This document shows, in pieces, positions 52,750 to 61,540 of a stretch of DNA of 64,000 nt; the stretch's first letter is position 1, and each line of letters begins with the position of its first letter. Position numbers and translations under genes: made by a program. The stretch is from positions 1-64,000 of the forward strand of contig JAKVOG010000001.1 in the NCBI GenBank assembly GCA_022482925.1. The letters run 5' to 3'. Source of the stretch: Selenomonas sp. Its GTDB lineage: Bacteria > Bacillota > Negativicutes > Selenomonadales > Selenomonadaceae. Under the pieces are notes generated by a model that was given only the letters and a program-made list of their open reading frames with translations, did not search any database and was not told where the DNA came from.

Positions 52750-54230
52750 GCCTTCCCCTCCAGCAGTGCCTCAATCTGGGCAAGCTTTTTATCGATGCGT
52801 GCATTCAGTGCGTTGCGGCGTTCATGGAAGTCACGGATGGTCTCTTCCGGCGAGAGGATCTCTTCCTCCACGGTCGGATAGCCACAAAGATCGAGATTAT
52901 AGCCGCCATCGACGATTTCTGCTACGGTATAGGCTTTGGCTTTATATGTGTCCGTCTCATCATCCTGAATTTCCTGCCGACTCTTCCACCAATCTTTGCA
53001 GGCATCAAAATGCTCCGGCTTCATCGGCTTAGTCTTAGAGAAATGCTTATAGCCCTCTGGCATATCCATGCGATAGAACCATACCTGCTCCGTTGGCTGA
53101 GTCCGATCAAAAAACAGGATATTCGTCGTAATCGAGGTATACGGCGCAAAGACGCTCTGCGGCATACGGATAATCGTATGTAGATTGAATTCCTTCAGCA
53201 ACTTCTTCTTGATTGATACCTTGGCATTATCCGTGCCGAACAGGAACCCATCCGGCAGGATTACTGCCGCCCGCCCATTCTGTTTCAAACGGTACATGAT
53301 GACAGACATGAAAAGATCCGCCGTCTCACTGCTGGCAAGATCATCCGGAAAATGGCTTTTCACATCGGCCTTTTCACTGCCGCCGTAAGGTGGATTCATC
53401 AGCACGACATCGAACTGATCCCGCTCGGTATAGTCCAGCACGTCATGCAGCAGCGTATTGTCATGATAGATTTTCGGCACATCGATGCCATGCAGCAGCA
53501 TGTTCGTGATGCAGAGCATATACGGGAACTGCTTCTTCTCGATTCCATAGATGGAATTGCTGAATGCTTCGGCATCCTCGGTCGTCTTGACCTGCGGGCT
53601 CAGCTCTGCCAGCCAGCTCGTAAGGAAGCCACCGGTGCCGCAGGCGAAATCTGCCATCTGTTCGCCGATTTTCGGCTGAATGATCTGTGCCATGAAACTG
53701 GTCACGGCACGCGGCGTATAGAACTCACCCGCGGAGCCAGCACTTTGCAGTTCTTTTAGGATAGCCTCATAGATTTCCCCGAACGCATGGCTTTCCTCAT
53801 AGTCGCCAAAGTCCAGTCCATCGATGACATTCAGCACCTGACGCAGCTGCACACCATCCTTCATATAGTTGTTTGCATCCGCAAACGTGGTCTTGACGAT
53901 AGCCTTTTTTATTGGCGTATCCTTGGTGACCTCCAGTTCCTTGAGTATCTTGAACAAGGTGTTGTTGACGAAATCCAGCAGGGCATCCGTAGTCAGTGCA
54001 CTGCCTGTACCATCATCATGCGCCCAGTTCTGCCAACGGCATTCTTCAGGAATGATGGATACGAAGTCGTCTTCTTCCACTTCCCAGTCGCTTTCCTTCG
54101 CATCATAGACCTTAAGGAAAAGCATCCAGGCAATCTGCTCGATGCGCTGGGCATCACCGCTGATTCCTGCATCCATACGCATGATATCGCGCAACCGTTT
54201 GACAAATGTCCCTAAATTCGTTGTATTCAT
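52746..54230 (-). CDS. hsdM: Type I restriction-modification DNA methylase subunit
   Basis: The product has 494 residues. An N-terminal HsdM_N helical domain (about residues 8-140) precedes the N6-adenine methylase domain. This has ADFACGTGGFLTSWL (SAM-binding motif I) near residue 198 and VVLMNPPYGGSEK (NPPY motif IV) near residue 278. It is gamma class by motif order. It forms the M2S methylase with hsdS. The gene is intact. Confidence 0.95.
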   Translation of the reverse strand: MNTTNLGTFVKRLRDIMRMDAGISGDAQRIEQIAWMLFLKVYDAKESDWEVEEDDFVSIIPEECRWQNWAHDDGTGSALTTDALLDFVNNTLFKILKELEVTKDTPIKKAIVKTTFADANNYMKDGVQLRQVLNVIDGLDFGDYEESHAFGEIYEAILKELQSAGSAGEFYTPRAVTSFMAQIIQPKIGEQMADFACGTGGFLTSWLAELSPQVKTTEDAEAFSNSIYGIEKKQFPYMLCITNMLLHGIDVPKIYHDNTLLHDVLDYTERDQFDVVLMNPPYGGSEKADVKSHFPDDLASSETADLFMSVIMYRLKQNGRAAVILPDGFLFGTDNAKVSIKKKLLKEFNLHTIIRMPQSVFAPYTSITTNILFFDRTQPTEQVWFYRMDMPEGYKHFSKTKPMKPEHFDACKDWWKSRQEIQDDETDTYKAKAYTVAEIVDGGYNLDLCGYPTVEEEILSPEETIRDFHERRNALNARIDKKLAQIEALLEGKA

Positions 54231-54238
54231 CTTGTAAT

Positions 54239-56599
54239 TTAACCTACCTTATAGATTTCTGCTTCCAAACCACGAACGGCTTCTTCATAACCAGCTTTAT
54301 TCGTGAAACACTCTTTGATGATGCGTGATGGCTGCCCCATCTTGTCAAAGGGGTCCAGCTTCAGTATGGTTGTTTTTTCAATCTCATAGATGCCATCATT
54401 GCAGTATTTATCGAGCAAATGCTCCAGGACCTCGCGAGCCGGGCCGCTATATTTACTGAAAAAGTCCTGTTTCTTCACCTGATTTGCCCGTTCCTGCCGG
54501 GTGAGCGGCTTCTGCCCATAGGCCACATAACAGATGAAGTCATAGTCATCGACGCCAGCCATATTCTGCTCACGCTTCAAGGCCTCGATATCGATGCCGA
54601 CTTCCTTGAACCCATCCCGAATGGCGGCTTTCTTTTTCTCCGAGGACCATTTCTGAATGAAGTTCTGCAAGGTCGCATAACTGCCCAGGATATTCGTACG
54701 AGTATAATCGATGATATCCTCCTGCTTCAGCAGCTTGCCATTGGAATCATAAACAGATACCGTCTTGTTGATGATCTTGACCAAGCAACCGTTCTTGTCA
54801 ACGATTGGCTTTATCTTTGGCTCTCCTGGAGGCAGCGGAGGCTCCGGTCCATAAGGCGGTGGGGCACCTTCACCGACACCTTTCCCATCAGGATTCCCTT
54901 TGGGTTCAAAACCATCCGTCTGCTCAATCGGTCCATCCCAATCGGGGTCTGAAAACAGCTTCGTCACATTACGGAAGTCCATCACGACGAAGAAGGTCTT
55001 GCCTTCCTTTTCCCGCATACGCGTACCACGGCCGATAATCTGCTTGAACTCTGTCATAGAATTGATATTCTGGTCCAGGACGATGAGCTTCGTCATCTTG
55101 CAATCGGCACCCGTAGACAACAGCTTTGAGGTCGTAACGATGACCGGATAAGGAGACGACACGGAAATGAAATAATCCAGCTTGCTCTTGCCATAATCAT
55201 CGCTGCCCGTAATGCGCAGCACATAATCCGAATGATCCTTGCACATATCCGCATTCAGATTCGTAAGTGCCACACGCATACGCTCCGCCGCATCCTCAGT
55301 CGCACAGAACACGATAGTCTTAGCCATGCGGTCTGTGCTTTTCAGATAAGCTGTGATCTCCTTGGCAACTTCCTGCACCCGATCCAGCAGGACGATCTTA
55401 TAGTCATAGTCCGTATTATTATAGATCCGGTCCTCTATGATTTCCCCGTTGATATCCGTCTGCCCCTTTGTCGGGCGCCAGCCTTCCCCGATATTCGTCG
55501 TGATGTTGATGACACGATACGGTGCCAGGAAACCATCATCGATACCTTCCTTCAGGCTGTAGCTGTAGACAGCCTCGCCAAAATAATCAATATTCGATAC
55601 ATACTGCGTTTCCTTCGGCGTAGCAGTCATACCGATCTGCACCGCTGACTGGAAATATTCCAAGATCCGCCGCCAGCGGCTTTCCTCTTTTGCCGAACCA
55701 CGATGACACTCATCTACGATAATCAGGTCAAAGAAATCTGGCCGGAACAACTCGCTGTAGTGCTCCTGCTCATCATCCCCTACCAACTGCTGATACAGGG
55801 AAAAATAAACTTCATGCGAAGTGATCGTGTCCCTTTCTTCCTTCGCGACCTGAATCTTGTGCACAGATTTTGCCAATGGCGCAAAGTCCTGACTGATGGT
55901 CTGATCAACGAGGATATTCCGATCTGCCAGATAGAGTACCTTTTTCTTGATGCCGCTTCTGAGCAGCCGCCAGACAATCTGAAACGCAGTATAGGTTTTG
56001 CCGGTTCCCGTTGCCATCACGAGCAAGATCCGTTCCTGCCCACGTGCGATAGCATCCAAGGTGCGATTCACTGCAACCCGCTGATAATAACGTGGAGCAT
56101 AGGTGTTCTGACTGGAATAGTAAGGCTGCTCAATGATTTCCGTCTCCAACTCCGTAAGCCCGGCACCACCATTGACTTCCCTCTTATAGCGAGCAATCAG
56201 TTCCGCCTCTGTGGGGAATTCATCCAATGAGAATTCGCGTTCGTGCCCCGTGAGCGCATCATATTCGGCAAAGCCATCACCGTTCGAGCTGAATGCAAAC
56301 GGCACATCCAGCATCCGGGCATAGTTCTTCGCCTGCTGCATACCATGTGATATCGTATGCTTGTTATCCTTTGCCTCCACAACGGCAATCGGATAGTTCG
56401 CCCGCAAGTACAATACATAATCTGCTTTCAACGGTTTTTCACGATATGTGATATTCCCACGGATATTCATCTTACCATCGGTAATCTGCGTTTCCATAGT
56501 TATCTTTCCCTGCTCCCACTTACTGACAATCGCAGGGGTGATATATTGAAGCTTAATATCTTCTTCTGTCATCCGTTTCTTAGGTAAAATCATATCCAT
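54239..56599 (-). CDS. hsdR: Type I restriction enzyme R subunit (EcoEI-like)
   Basis: The product has 786 residues. The N-terminal nuclease has LKADYVLYLRANYPIAVVEA followed by KDN, the D ... ExK site. The motor has Walker A LLVMATGTGKTYTAF near residue 200, DECHRG as motif II, and QIGMTATPKETQYVSN as motif III. The helicase C-terminal QIIGRGTRMREKEGKTFFVV (motif VI) and an EcoEI_R C-terminal domain follow. A Pro/Gly-rich linker (GAPPPYGPEPPLPPGEPKIK) lies near residue 600. The operon hsdR-hsdM-hsdS is complete. Confidence 0.95.
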   Translation of the reverse strand: MDMILPKKRMTEEDIKLQYITPAIVSKWEQGKITMETQITDGKMNIRGNITYREKPLKADYVLYLRANYPIAVVEAKDNKHTISHGMQQAKNYARMLDVPFAFSSNGDGFAEYDALTGHEREFSLDEFPTEAELIARYKREVNGGAGLTELETEIIEQPYYSSQNTYAPRYYQRVAVNRTLDAIARGQERILLVMATGTGKTYTAFQIVWRLLRSGIKKKVLYLADRNILVDQTISQDFAPLAKSVHKIQVAKEERDTITSHEVYFSLYQQLVGDDEQEHYSELFRPDFFDLIIVDECHRGSAKEESRWRRILEYFQSAVQIGMTATPKETQYVSNIDYFGEAVYSYSLKEGIDDGFLAPYRVINITTNIGEGWRPTKGQTDINGEIIEDRIYNNTDYDYKIVLLDRVQEVAKEITAYLKSTDRMAKTIVFCATEDAAERMRVALTNLNADMCKDHSDYVLRITGSDDYGKSKLDYFISVSSPYPVIVTTSKLLSTGADCKMTKLIVLDQNINSMTEFKQIIGRGTRMREKEGKTFFVVMDFRNVTKLFSDPDWDGPIEQTDGFEPKGNPDGKGVGEGAPPPYGPEPPLPPGEPKIKPIVDKNGCLVKIINKTVSVYDSNGKLLKQEDIIDYTRTNILGSYATLQNFIQKWSSEKKKAAIRDGFKEVGIDIEALKREQNMAGVDDYDFICYVAYGQKPLTRQERANQVKKQDFFSKYSGPAREVLEHLLDKYCNDGIYEIEKTTILKLDPFDKMGQPSRIIKECFTNKAGYEEAVRGLEAEIYKVG

Positions 56600-56649
56600 A
56601 TTGCTTCAACCCCAATTCTTAGCTCCGCTCGTAGAAAAACTATATGTCC

Positions 56650-57039
56650 CTAGTCCAAATCCAGCTTGGTAAATTCAGTATTCTTTGGCAACGGCATCTG
56701 TCGAAACGCTCTCATCAGGTTAGTCCGATCCAAATCCGGCTGCTTTGTCAGCAGGATACCGCATGTGATAAACATAGCATGACTGAACAGAAATATCCGT
56801 TTTCCCGACCGCTCCCGCAATTTAGACATAGTCCTATTCACCCGGCCAACGAGCGCCCTGAAGCTCTCTGCTCCATCCCCATCTACATAATCTGGATTGC
56901 AGTTCTCCCAATACTCAGTTACTCGTGGCAAGCACTCTGCCACTGCCTTATTGCGGCAGGTCGCAGGTGCCAGATAAGTAAACTCGTAGGTCTCAGCCCA
57001 TGCTTCTACTGAAACATCCATGTCCACCTTCTTCATCAT
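56650..57039 (-). pseudogene. Truncated histidine phosphatase, partial duplicate
   Basis: The 129 residues match the C-terminal two thirds of the phosphatase at 57590-58174, including AWAETYEFTYLAPATCRN and RIFLFSHAMFITCGILL. The N-terminal RHG catalytic motif is missing, so it cannot work as a phosphatase by itself. Its first codons are unlike the parent and overlap the stop of the AAA gene (ATGA). It is either a decayed duplicate or a retained binding module. Confidence 0.7.
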
Positions 57040-57548
57040 TTTACTTTAAGATCCAGCAATACCTTATCCGTCTCCCACGGTGAGATCACCGTGTAGTTGA
57101 TGTTATTCCGTTCCAGTACCTCGCGAATCTGCTCATCTTTTTCCTTGGCCCTTGGCAGGTCCGTTTCCTTCCGGCTGTCGATGCTGATATACTCATCATT
57201 GCGTCGAAGCAGATATTCTACGTTATTGAACTTCGCATGCTCATGCATAACGAGCGTGTCAAAGACATCATCCGGCTCACAGTTGTAGATGATGTTGAGT
57301 GGCAACGGAGAATCGCATACTGCGTACTCGACGCCATAGGCTTCCAATGTCTTCAGACGATGTACCTGCTCAGCGAAAAGGTATAGCTGATCCTTCACAA
57401 TATCGGTGGCATTCTGATACCAGAGCCATTTAGCATACTCACCGACCAACTCCGATTTATAGCCTCGGCGCTTGAGTTTGGAAAAGATATCTGCTGCTAA
57501 CGTGCTTTTCCCTATCGAAGCACCGCCATAGAAATTTAGAACATACAT
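57036..57548 (-). CDS. AAA/NadR-like P-loop kinase
   Basis: The product has 170 residues. Walker A is YGGASIGKSTLAADIFSKLK at residue about 7. Later come VCDSPLPLNIIY (Walker B-like) and a C-terminal lid (REVLERNNINYTVISPWETD). It resembles the AAA_28 family of small P-loop kinases that act on nucleotides or RNA ends. The substrate is unknown. It is sandwiched between a complete and a truncated histidine phosphatase. Confidence 0.7.
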   Translation of the reverse strand: MYVLNFYGGASIGKSTLAADIFSKLKRRGYKSELVGEYAKWLWYQNATDIVKDQLYLFAEQVHRLKTLEAYGVEYAVCDSPLPLNIIYNCEPDDVFDTLVMHEHAKFNNVEYLLRRNDEYISIDSRKETDLPRAKEKDEQIREVLERNNINYTVISPWETDKVLLDLKVK

Positions 57549-57589
57549 TCTATAATTTTACTCCTTTAACTAAACTCACAAAAACAATT

Positions 57590-58174
57590 TCAGTCCAAAT
57601 CCAACTTGGTAAACTCTGTATTCTTTGGTAACGGCATCTGTCGGAATTCCCTCATTAGGTTAGTCCAATCCAAATCCGGCTGCTTTGTTAGCAGGATACA
57701 GCATGTGATAAACATAGCATGACTGAACAGAAAAATCCGTTTTTCCGACCGCTCCTGTAATTTAGCCATAGTCCGATTCGCCCGGCCAACAAGCGCCTTG
57801 AAGCTCTCTGCTCCATCCCCATCTACATAATCCGGATCGCAGCTCTCCCAATACTCAGTTACTCGTGGCAGCCGTTCTGCCGCCGTCGTATTACGACAGG
57901 TTGCAGGTGCCAGATAAGTAAACTCATAGGTCTCAGCCCATGTTTCTACCGGAACATCCGGATACTTCTCCTGAAATGGATGTGACGTCTGTTGTGCCCG
58001 TGTAAAAGGCGAAACGGCAATAAGCTCCGGTAATACCGTGAAGCGGTCTGCCAGCGTCCTTGCCTGCTCCCAACCGCTCTCGATTAAGGGCATCGTCCGA
58101 TGATCATCCGTAGATTTACCGGCGTTTCCTACGCTCTCGCCATGCCGAATCAAGTAAATCTCCTTCATATACAT
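57590..58174 (-). CDS. Histidine phosphatase (phosphoglycerate mutase-like)
   Basis: The product has 194 residues. The catalytic motif is IYLIRHGESVGNAG at residue about 6. Other conserved residues lie in VSPFTRAQQT and LFSHAMFIT (second His). Members remove phosphate from small molecules or proteins. It precedes the P-loop kinase gene by 41 bp. The pair could phosphorylate and dephosphorylate a common substrate, but that is speculative. Confidence 0.85.
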   Translation of the reverse strand: MYMKEIYLIRHGESVGNAGKSTDDHRTMPLIESGWEQARTLADRFTVLPELIAVSPFTRAQQTSHPFQEKYPDVPVETWAETYEFTYLAPATCRNTTAAERLPRVTEYWESCDPDYVDGDGAESFKALVGRANRTMAKLQERSEKRIFLFSHAMFITCCILLTKQPDLDWTNLMREFRQMPLPKNTEFTKLDLD

Positions 58175-58239
58175 GCTTCTCCGATCCTATTTTACAATAC
58201 CATAATATTATACACCATTTCCGACAACTTTTCGCCATC

Positions 58240-58268
58240 AAAAAAGCTCCCCAGATTACGGAGGAGCT
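58240..58268 (-). terminator. Intrinsic terminator after the right-end recombinase
   Basis: The minus strand reads AGCTCC ... GGAGCT followed by six Ts, placed about 48 bp after the recombinase stop. Confidence 0.8.
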
Positions 58269-58315
58269 GTATCGATCATTATTATATTTTGACGTTGTCT
58301 CCCATGGGCAATGCC

Positions 58316-59692
58316 TCAGGTAGGCATGCGTAAGTGCCGATTATTTAAAGCGCACGTATATACCTGACCATTTATCATTATAAAGGAAATCCTGTCATCC
58401 GGGTAAACCTCAATTCGCTTCACCAGAACTGCCGCTGCATCATAGCTTCCCCACTCTGTTCCTTTTCCTGTCTCGAGCATTTCTTTGATTCTTTTCCGGA
58501 TTTTTTCACTTTTCATCCCCAGTACAGTCAAAAGTTCCCTGCACAAGTCCATGTGTTCGAGCAACATCCTACACAAAACTGTATTCAGCAGACTTCGAAG
58601 CATCTCATCATAGACATAGCTATTATTTGAACACGGATGGCCTTTCTTCACATGCCTATGGCATTGCCAAACTTTATTGATGATGTGCCAGTATCTTACT
58701 CCATAATGACCTCCACATTGACTGCAATAGATTCTCCCGGCCATCTCCATCCCCCCGCTGTATCTCAATCTGCGCGCTATTTCGAACTGCACATAATCGA
58801 ATACATCTGGCGCTATGATAGCTTCATGCCCACCGGTCACATAATACATAGGTAGTTCACCTTCATTGCGTTTTCTTTTCTTGGTCAAAAAATCTACTAC
58901 GAAGTGCTTCTGTAGAAGTGCATCACCTTTATATTTCTCATTTGCAAGGATACTACGAACTGTGAATGGTGACCAGCCATGTTCGCTTTTAGACGGTGTT
59001 GCCAGCCCACATTCTGTAAATCGTTTGGCAATTGTATGCGCAGACAGACCTCGTAAATAAAGCGCATATAATTGTTTTACCACGACTGCTTCTTCTGGAT
59101 TTACAATAGGTCTGCCGTTTGGCCCTGCCTCATAGCCAAGAAAGCGCGTATATGCCATAGAATATCGCCCATCGGCAAAACGCTTTCTCTGTCCCCAGGC
59201 ACAGTTTTCAGAGATAGACCGTGATTCTTCCTGGGCAAGCGAAGACATCAACGTAAGCAGGAATTCACCTTGCTTTTCCAACGTCCAAAGTTTTTCCTTC
59301 TCAAAATAGACCCCAATTCCAAGCAGTTTCAGACGTCTGATGGCTACCAGACTATCCAGCGTGTTACGGGCGAAGCGTGACAAGGACTTCGTGATAATCA
59401 TATCTACCTGTCCTGACTCGCAATCACTGAGCATCTGCTGAAATGCCCTGCGATGCCGAGATGAAGTACCACTGATCCCATCATCGGCATAGATACCAGC
59501 CAAAGTCCACTCTGGACGTTTGGCGATCATTTTCTCGTAATAATCCTTCTGCGCCAGCAAAGAATGATGTTGTGACTCAAAATCAGTCGATACTCTCGCA
59601 TACACAGCTACTCTCGTAAGCGATGCCGCTATCAGAGCCGGCGGCTCTGGCAATTTCTTATTCCTTACCGGAATTACCCTTCGCTCAGTCAT
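58316..59692 (-). CDS. Large serine recombinase, intact (right end)
   Basis: The product has 458 residues. The start at 59692 is chosen because GGGGGG lies 8 bp upstream and the ATG overlaps the end of the small upstream gene. The catalytic domain has VAVYARVSTDFESQHHSLLA and IITKSLSRFARNTLDSLVAI. The recombinase domain has FTVRSILANEKYKGDALLQK. A zinc ribbon (CSQCGGHYG ... CHRHVKKGHPC) and coiled coil follow. It is closely related to the frameshifted recombinase at 1527-3154, more than to the one at 3561-4814. It may be the integrase of a second element. Confidence 0.92.
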   Translation of the reverse strand: MTERRVIPVRNKKLPEPPALIAASLTRVAVYARVSTDFESQHHSLLAQKDYYEKMIAKRPEWTLAGIYADDGISGTSSRHRRAFQQMLSDCESGQVDMIITKSLSRFARNTLDSLVAIRRLKLLGIGVYFEKEKLWTLEKQGEFLLTLMSSLAQEESRSISENCAWGQRKRFADGRYSMAYTRFLGYEAGPNGRPIVNPEEAVVVKQLYALYLRGLSAHTIAKRFTECGLATPSKSEHGWSPFTVRSILANEKYKGDALLQKHFVVDFLTKKRKRNEGELPMYYVTGGHEAIIAPDVFDYVQFEIARRLRYSGGMEMAGRIYCSQCGGHYGVRYWHIINKVWQCHRHVKKGHPCSNNSYVYDEMLRSLLNTVLCRMLLEHMDLCRELLTVLGMKSEKIRKRIKEMLETGKGTEWGSYDAAAVLVKRIEVYPDDRISFIMINGQVYTCALNNRHLRMPT

Positions 59693-59861
59693 AAACCAGC
59701 CCCCCATCCAATTCCCCCACTGGTGGCTGGAATTTTTTCAGCAAGTCCTTCCTGGCCGCTTCTGCTTCTTCTGTAGTAATCATTCTCTCATGCAGCAAAA
59801 AAGTCAACATCCACGCACATAAACGGTAGTCAACCTCCTGATTAGCTCTTGGCAGTTCCAT
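59685..59861 (-). CDS. 58-residue recombinase-associated protein (SHOCT-like)
   Basis: The frame runs from ATG at 59861 to TGA at 59685, overlapping the recombinase start by 8 bp (ATGACTGA). It reads WMLTFLLHERMITTEEAEAA then RKDLLKKFQPP, the typical short SHOCT-like pattern. It is the counterpart of the gene at 4871-5041. Confidence 0.7.
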   Translation of the reverse strand: MELPRANQEVDYRLCAWMLTFLLHERMITTEEAEAARKDLLKKFQPPVGELDGGLVYD

Positions 59862-59886
59862 AAGTCATGTCCCCTTTCTGAGTTCC

Positions 59887-59916
59887 ATTAGTCACTCTAA
59901 AAAAGGGGAAAGTCAA
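59887..59916 (-). promoter_or_regulatory. Candidate promoter of the right-end recombinase cluster
   Basis: TTGACTTTC and AGAGTGACTAATGG on the minus strand match the element at 4842-4875 in order and spacing. It lies upstream of the SHOCT-like gene and 16 bp beyond the comEA stop. Confidence 0.5.
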
Positions 59917-59931
59917 GTTTTTATACGGATC

Positions 59932-60504
59932 CTAGATGCAAATCTTATCCTTTAGTTTGGCAAATTTCGCCTCACCAATTCCCTTGATCTTCTTCAGATC
60001 GGAAATATCCTGAAAGTTGCCTTCGCTCTCACGATATTCAATGATTTTCTTCGCAGTGGATGGTCCAACGCCTGGCAGACTATCCAACGTCTGAGCATCG
60101 GCCGTGTTGATGTTGATGAGATTCCCGTTTCCGCCCGCCTTATTGCCATCCGCAGATTTTTCCGTATTTCCATTTTGAGCTTTCTCTGGCACACTGATTT
60201 TCTGCCCGTCTTTTACTACCTGCGCCATATTCAGACGATCACTAGCTGCCGTCGGTAGAAGGCCTCCTGCCAAGTTTACACAGTCAGCAATCCTGGATCC
60301 TTCTGCTGCCGTCACTACGCCTGGCTTATTCACGGCTCCAGTGATATAGACTGTGACCGTTGCCTGCACTGCCTCAGTCGATGATGCTGCCGCTGGGTCA
60401 AGCACCTCTGTTTTGCTCTGCTGCGAAAAGCCATACATGGTTCCCCCTAAAGCAGCTATAGCCAGCACCAGCAATATCAGCAATGATTTTTTAAACATCG
60501 GCAT
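59932..60504 (-). CDS. comEA: ComEA DNA receptor, complete second copy inside the element
   Basis: The product has 190 residues. An N-terminal membrane anchor (residues about 5-22) precedes an SLBB-like domain (VTVYITGAVNKPGVVTAAEG, then RLNMAQVVKDGQKISVPEKA), a Gly/Asn linker, and a double helix-hairpin-helix (ININTADAQTLDSLPGVGPS, KKIIEYRESEGNF, KKIKGIGEAKFAKL). All expected parts are intact. GGAGGGACG precedes the ATG. It aligns with the split comEA over its whole length but differs at many positions, so it is a diverged copy and not a recent duplication. It lies about 195 bp inside the right junction in the same orientation as the broken gene. Confidence 0.92.
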   Translation of the reverse strand: MPMFKKSLLILLVLAIAALGGTMYGFSQQSKTEVLDPAAASSTEAVQATVTVYITGAVNKPGVVTAAEGSRIADCVNLAGGLLPTAASDRLNMAQVVKDGQKISVPEKAQNGNTEKSADGNKAGGNGNLININTADAQTLDSLPGVGPSTAKKIIEYRESEGNFQDISDLKKIKGIGEAKFAKLKDKICI

Positions 60505-60698
60505 CTGCGTCCCTCCACTTCATCATGATGATTTTTCCAGCTTATCATTAGAAAATAAATGCTCCGTTCGTATTTTCCAGTCAGTTCATTTTGATGGACA
60601 AAGCAAAATCAGTCTACCAGTTTCTGCCAATCTGCTCTGAGATAGCCCCAACATAGGGATTGAGCGGCATATCTGGTAGTACTTCGAACATTGCCATT

Positions 60699-60700
60699 TC
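60699..60700. other. comEA: Right attachment junction of the comEA element
   Basis: The shared GA lies between GCGGCT on the host side and AATGGC on the element side (minus strand). See the left junction at 1327-1328. Confidence 0.75.
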
Positions 60701-60919
60701 AGCCGCCCTGGCCCCCTCAGCTACCGTCACCACACCGGGTTTATTGACCGCACCGGTCACATAGACCGTGATTGTCGCCTCTGGTGTAACCTGTGCATCC
60801 TTTTCAGCCTGATCCAGTGTCTGCGCCTGATTCTGATCATACAGGCCGTACATCGTGCCTCCGGCAGCAGCCAGTACCAGAATCAACAGGACCAACAGGG
60901 ATTTCTTGTACATTGGCAT
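60699..60919 (-). pseudogene. comEA: comEA 5' part (anchor and start of SLBB domain)
   Basis: From the ATG at 60919 (AAAGGAGTG upstream) it encodes a membrane anchor (YKKSLLVLLILVLAAAGGT) and the first half of the SLBB-like domain (ITVYVTGAVNKPGVVTVAEG). ComEA similarity stops at the GA core (60699-60700). The frame continues into element DNA for about 28 unrelated residues to 60614. It retains promoter and start, so a short membrane-anchored fragment could still be made. Confidence 0.9.
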
Positions 60920-60975
60920 TGGACGATCACTCCTTTTGTCCACAATATAAACTACCTGCTATTTCTATGCACAAC

Positions 60976-61009
60976 AAAAAAACTCCTGCTGAAAAGCAGA
61001 AGTTTTTTT
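60976..61009. terminator. Bidirectional terminator between the IS30 remnant and comEA
   Basis: An AACTCCTGCT/AGCAGAAGTT stem with a GAAA loop has A/T-runs on both sides. Confidence 0.75.
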
Positions 61010-61520
61010 ACTTCATATTAGCATAGACTTTATCGAGGAAGTCATCGAAGAGTTCCTGCGATGTCTGGTAGCCGAGGATACGCCTCGGGCAATGGTTCAT
61101 GGTGTCGGCAAAATAAAGTACATCCTCTGCATCGTAGTTCTCAATAGAAGCGCCTTTCGGGATAAACTCCCTCAGCATTCCGTTGTGACGTTCGTTGGAA
61201 CCGCGCTCCCATGAACTGTAGGGATGAGTGAAGTAAACGTCGGTACCCCATTCTTCGACGCTGGAAAGGTCCTCAAATTCTGGGCCGTTGTCAGCTGTAA
61301 TGGTCTTAAAAACCTGGCTGAACTTGTCACCATATACCTCGTGTAATTGTTCAATGGCTTCAGCAGCTCCGCAACGATTACGGCCAGAGACCTTTATGGC
61401 AATGTAGTTGCGTGTAACGCGCTCTACAAGCGTGAACACGACAGCTTCCTTACCGTTGCGCTTGCCCACGACCGTATCAGCTTCCCAATGGCCAATCTCC
61501 TTGCGCTCAGCAATCTCCTA
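61008..61520 (-). pseudogene. IS30-family transposase, C-terminal fragment
   Basis: The frame starts abruptly near 61520 (EIAERKEIGHWEADTVVGKR) and lacks the helix-turn-helix part. It keeps the catalytic core: GHWEADTVVGKR, TITADNGPEFEDLSSVEEWG and GSNERHNGMLREFIPKGAS. It differs from the intact IS30 in the element. It is an old remnant in host DNA just upstream of comEA. Confidence 0.85.
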
Positions 61521-61540
61521 AAGAAATATATGCCCGATTC

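Larger units (their letters stand above)
1328..60699. mobile_element. About 59.4 kb element inserted in comEA: siphophage prophage plus defence/cargo block
   Basis: The two halves of one comEA gene flank this interval in the same orientation, so the interval is an insertion. Serine recombinase genes sit at both ends (1527-4814 and 58316-59692). The left 42 kb is a nearly complete siphophage genome. The right 17 kb holds type I restriction-modification, a disrupted SIR2 gene, transposons, a kinase/phosphatase cassette and a second comEA. Whether this is one element or two serine-recombinase elements inserted in tandem at the same target cannot be settled by reading; the change of character falls near 43.8-44.1 kb. 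Confidence 0.85.
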
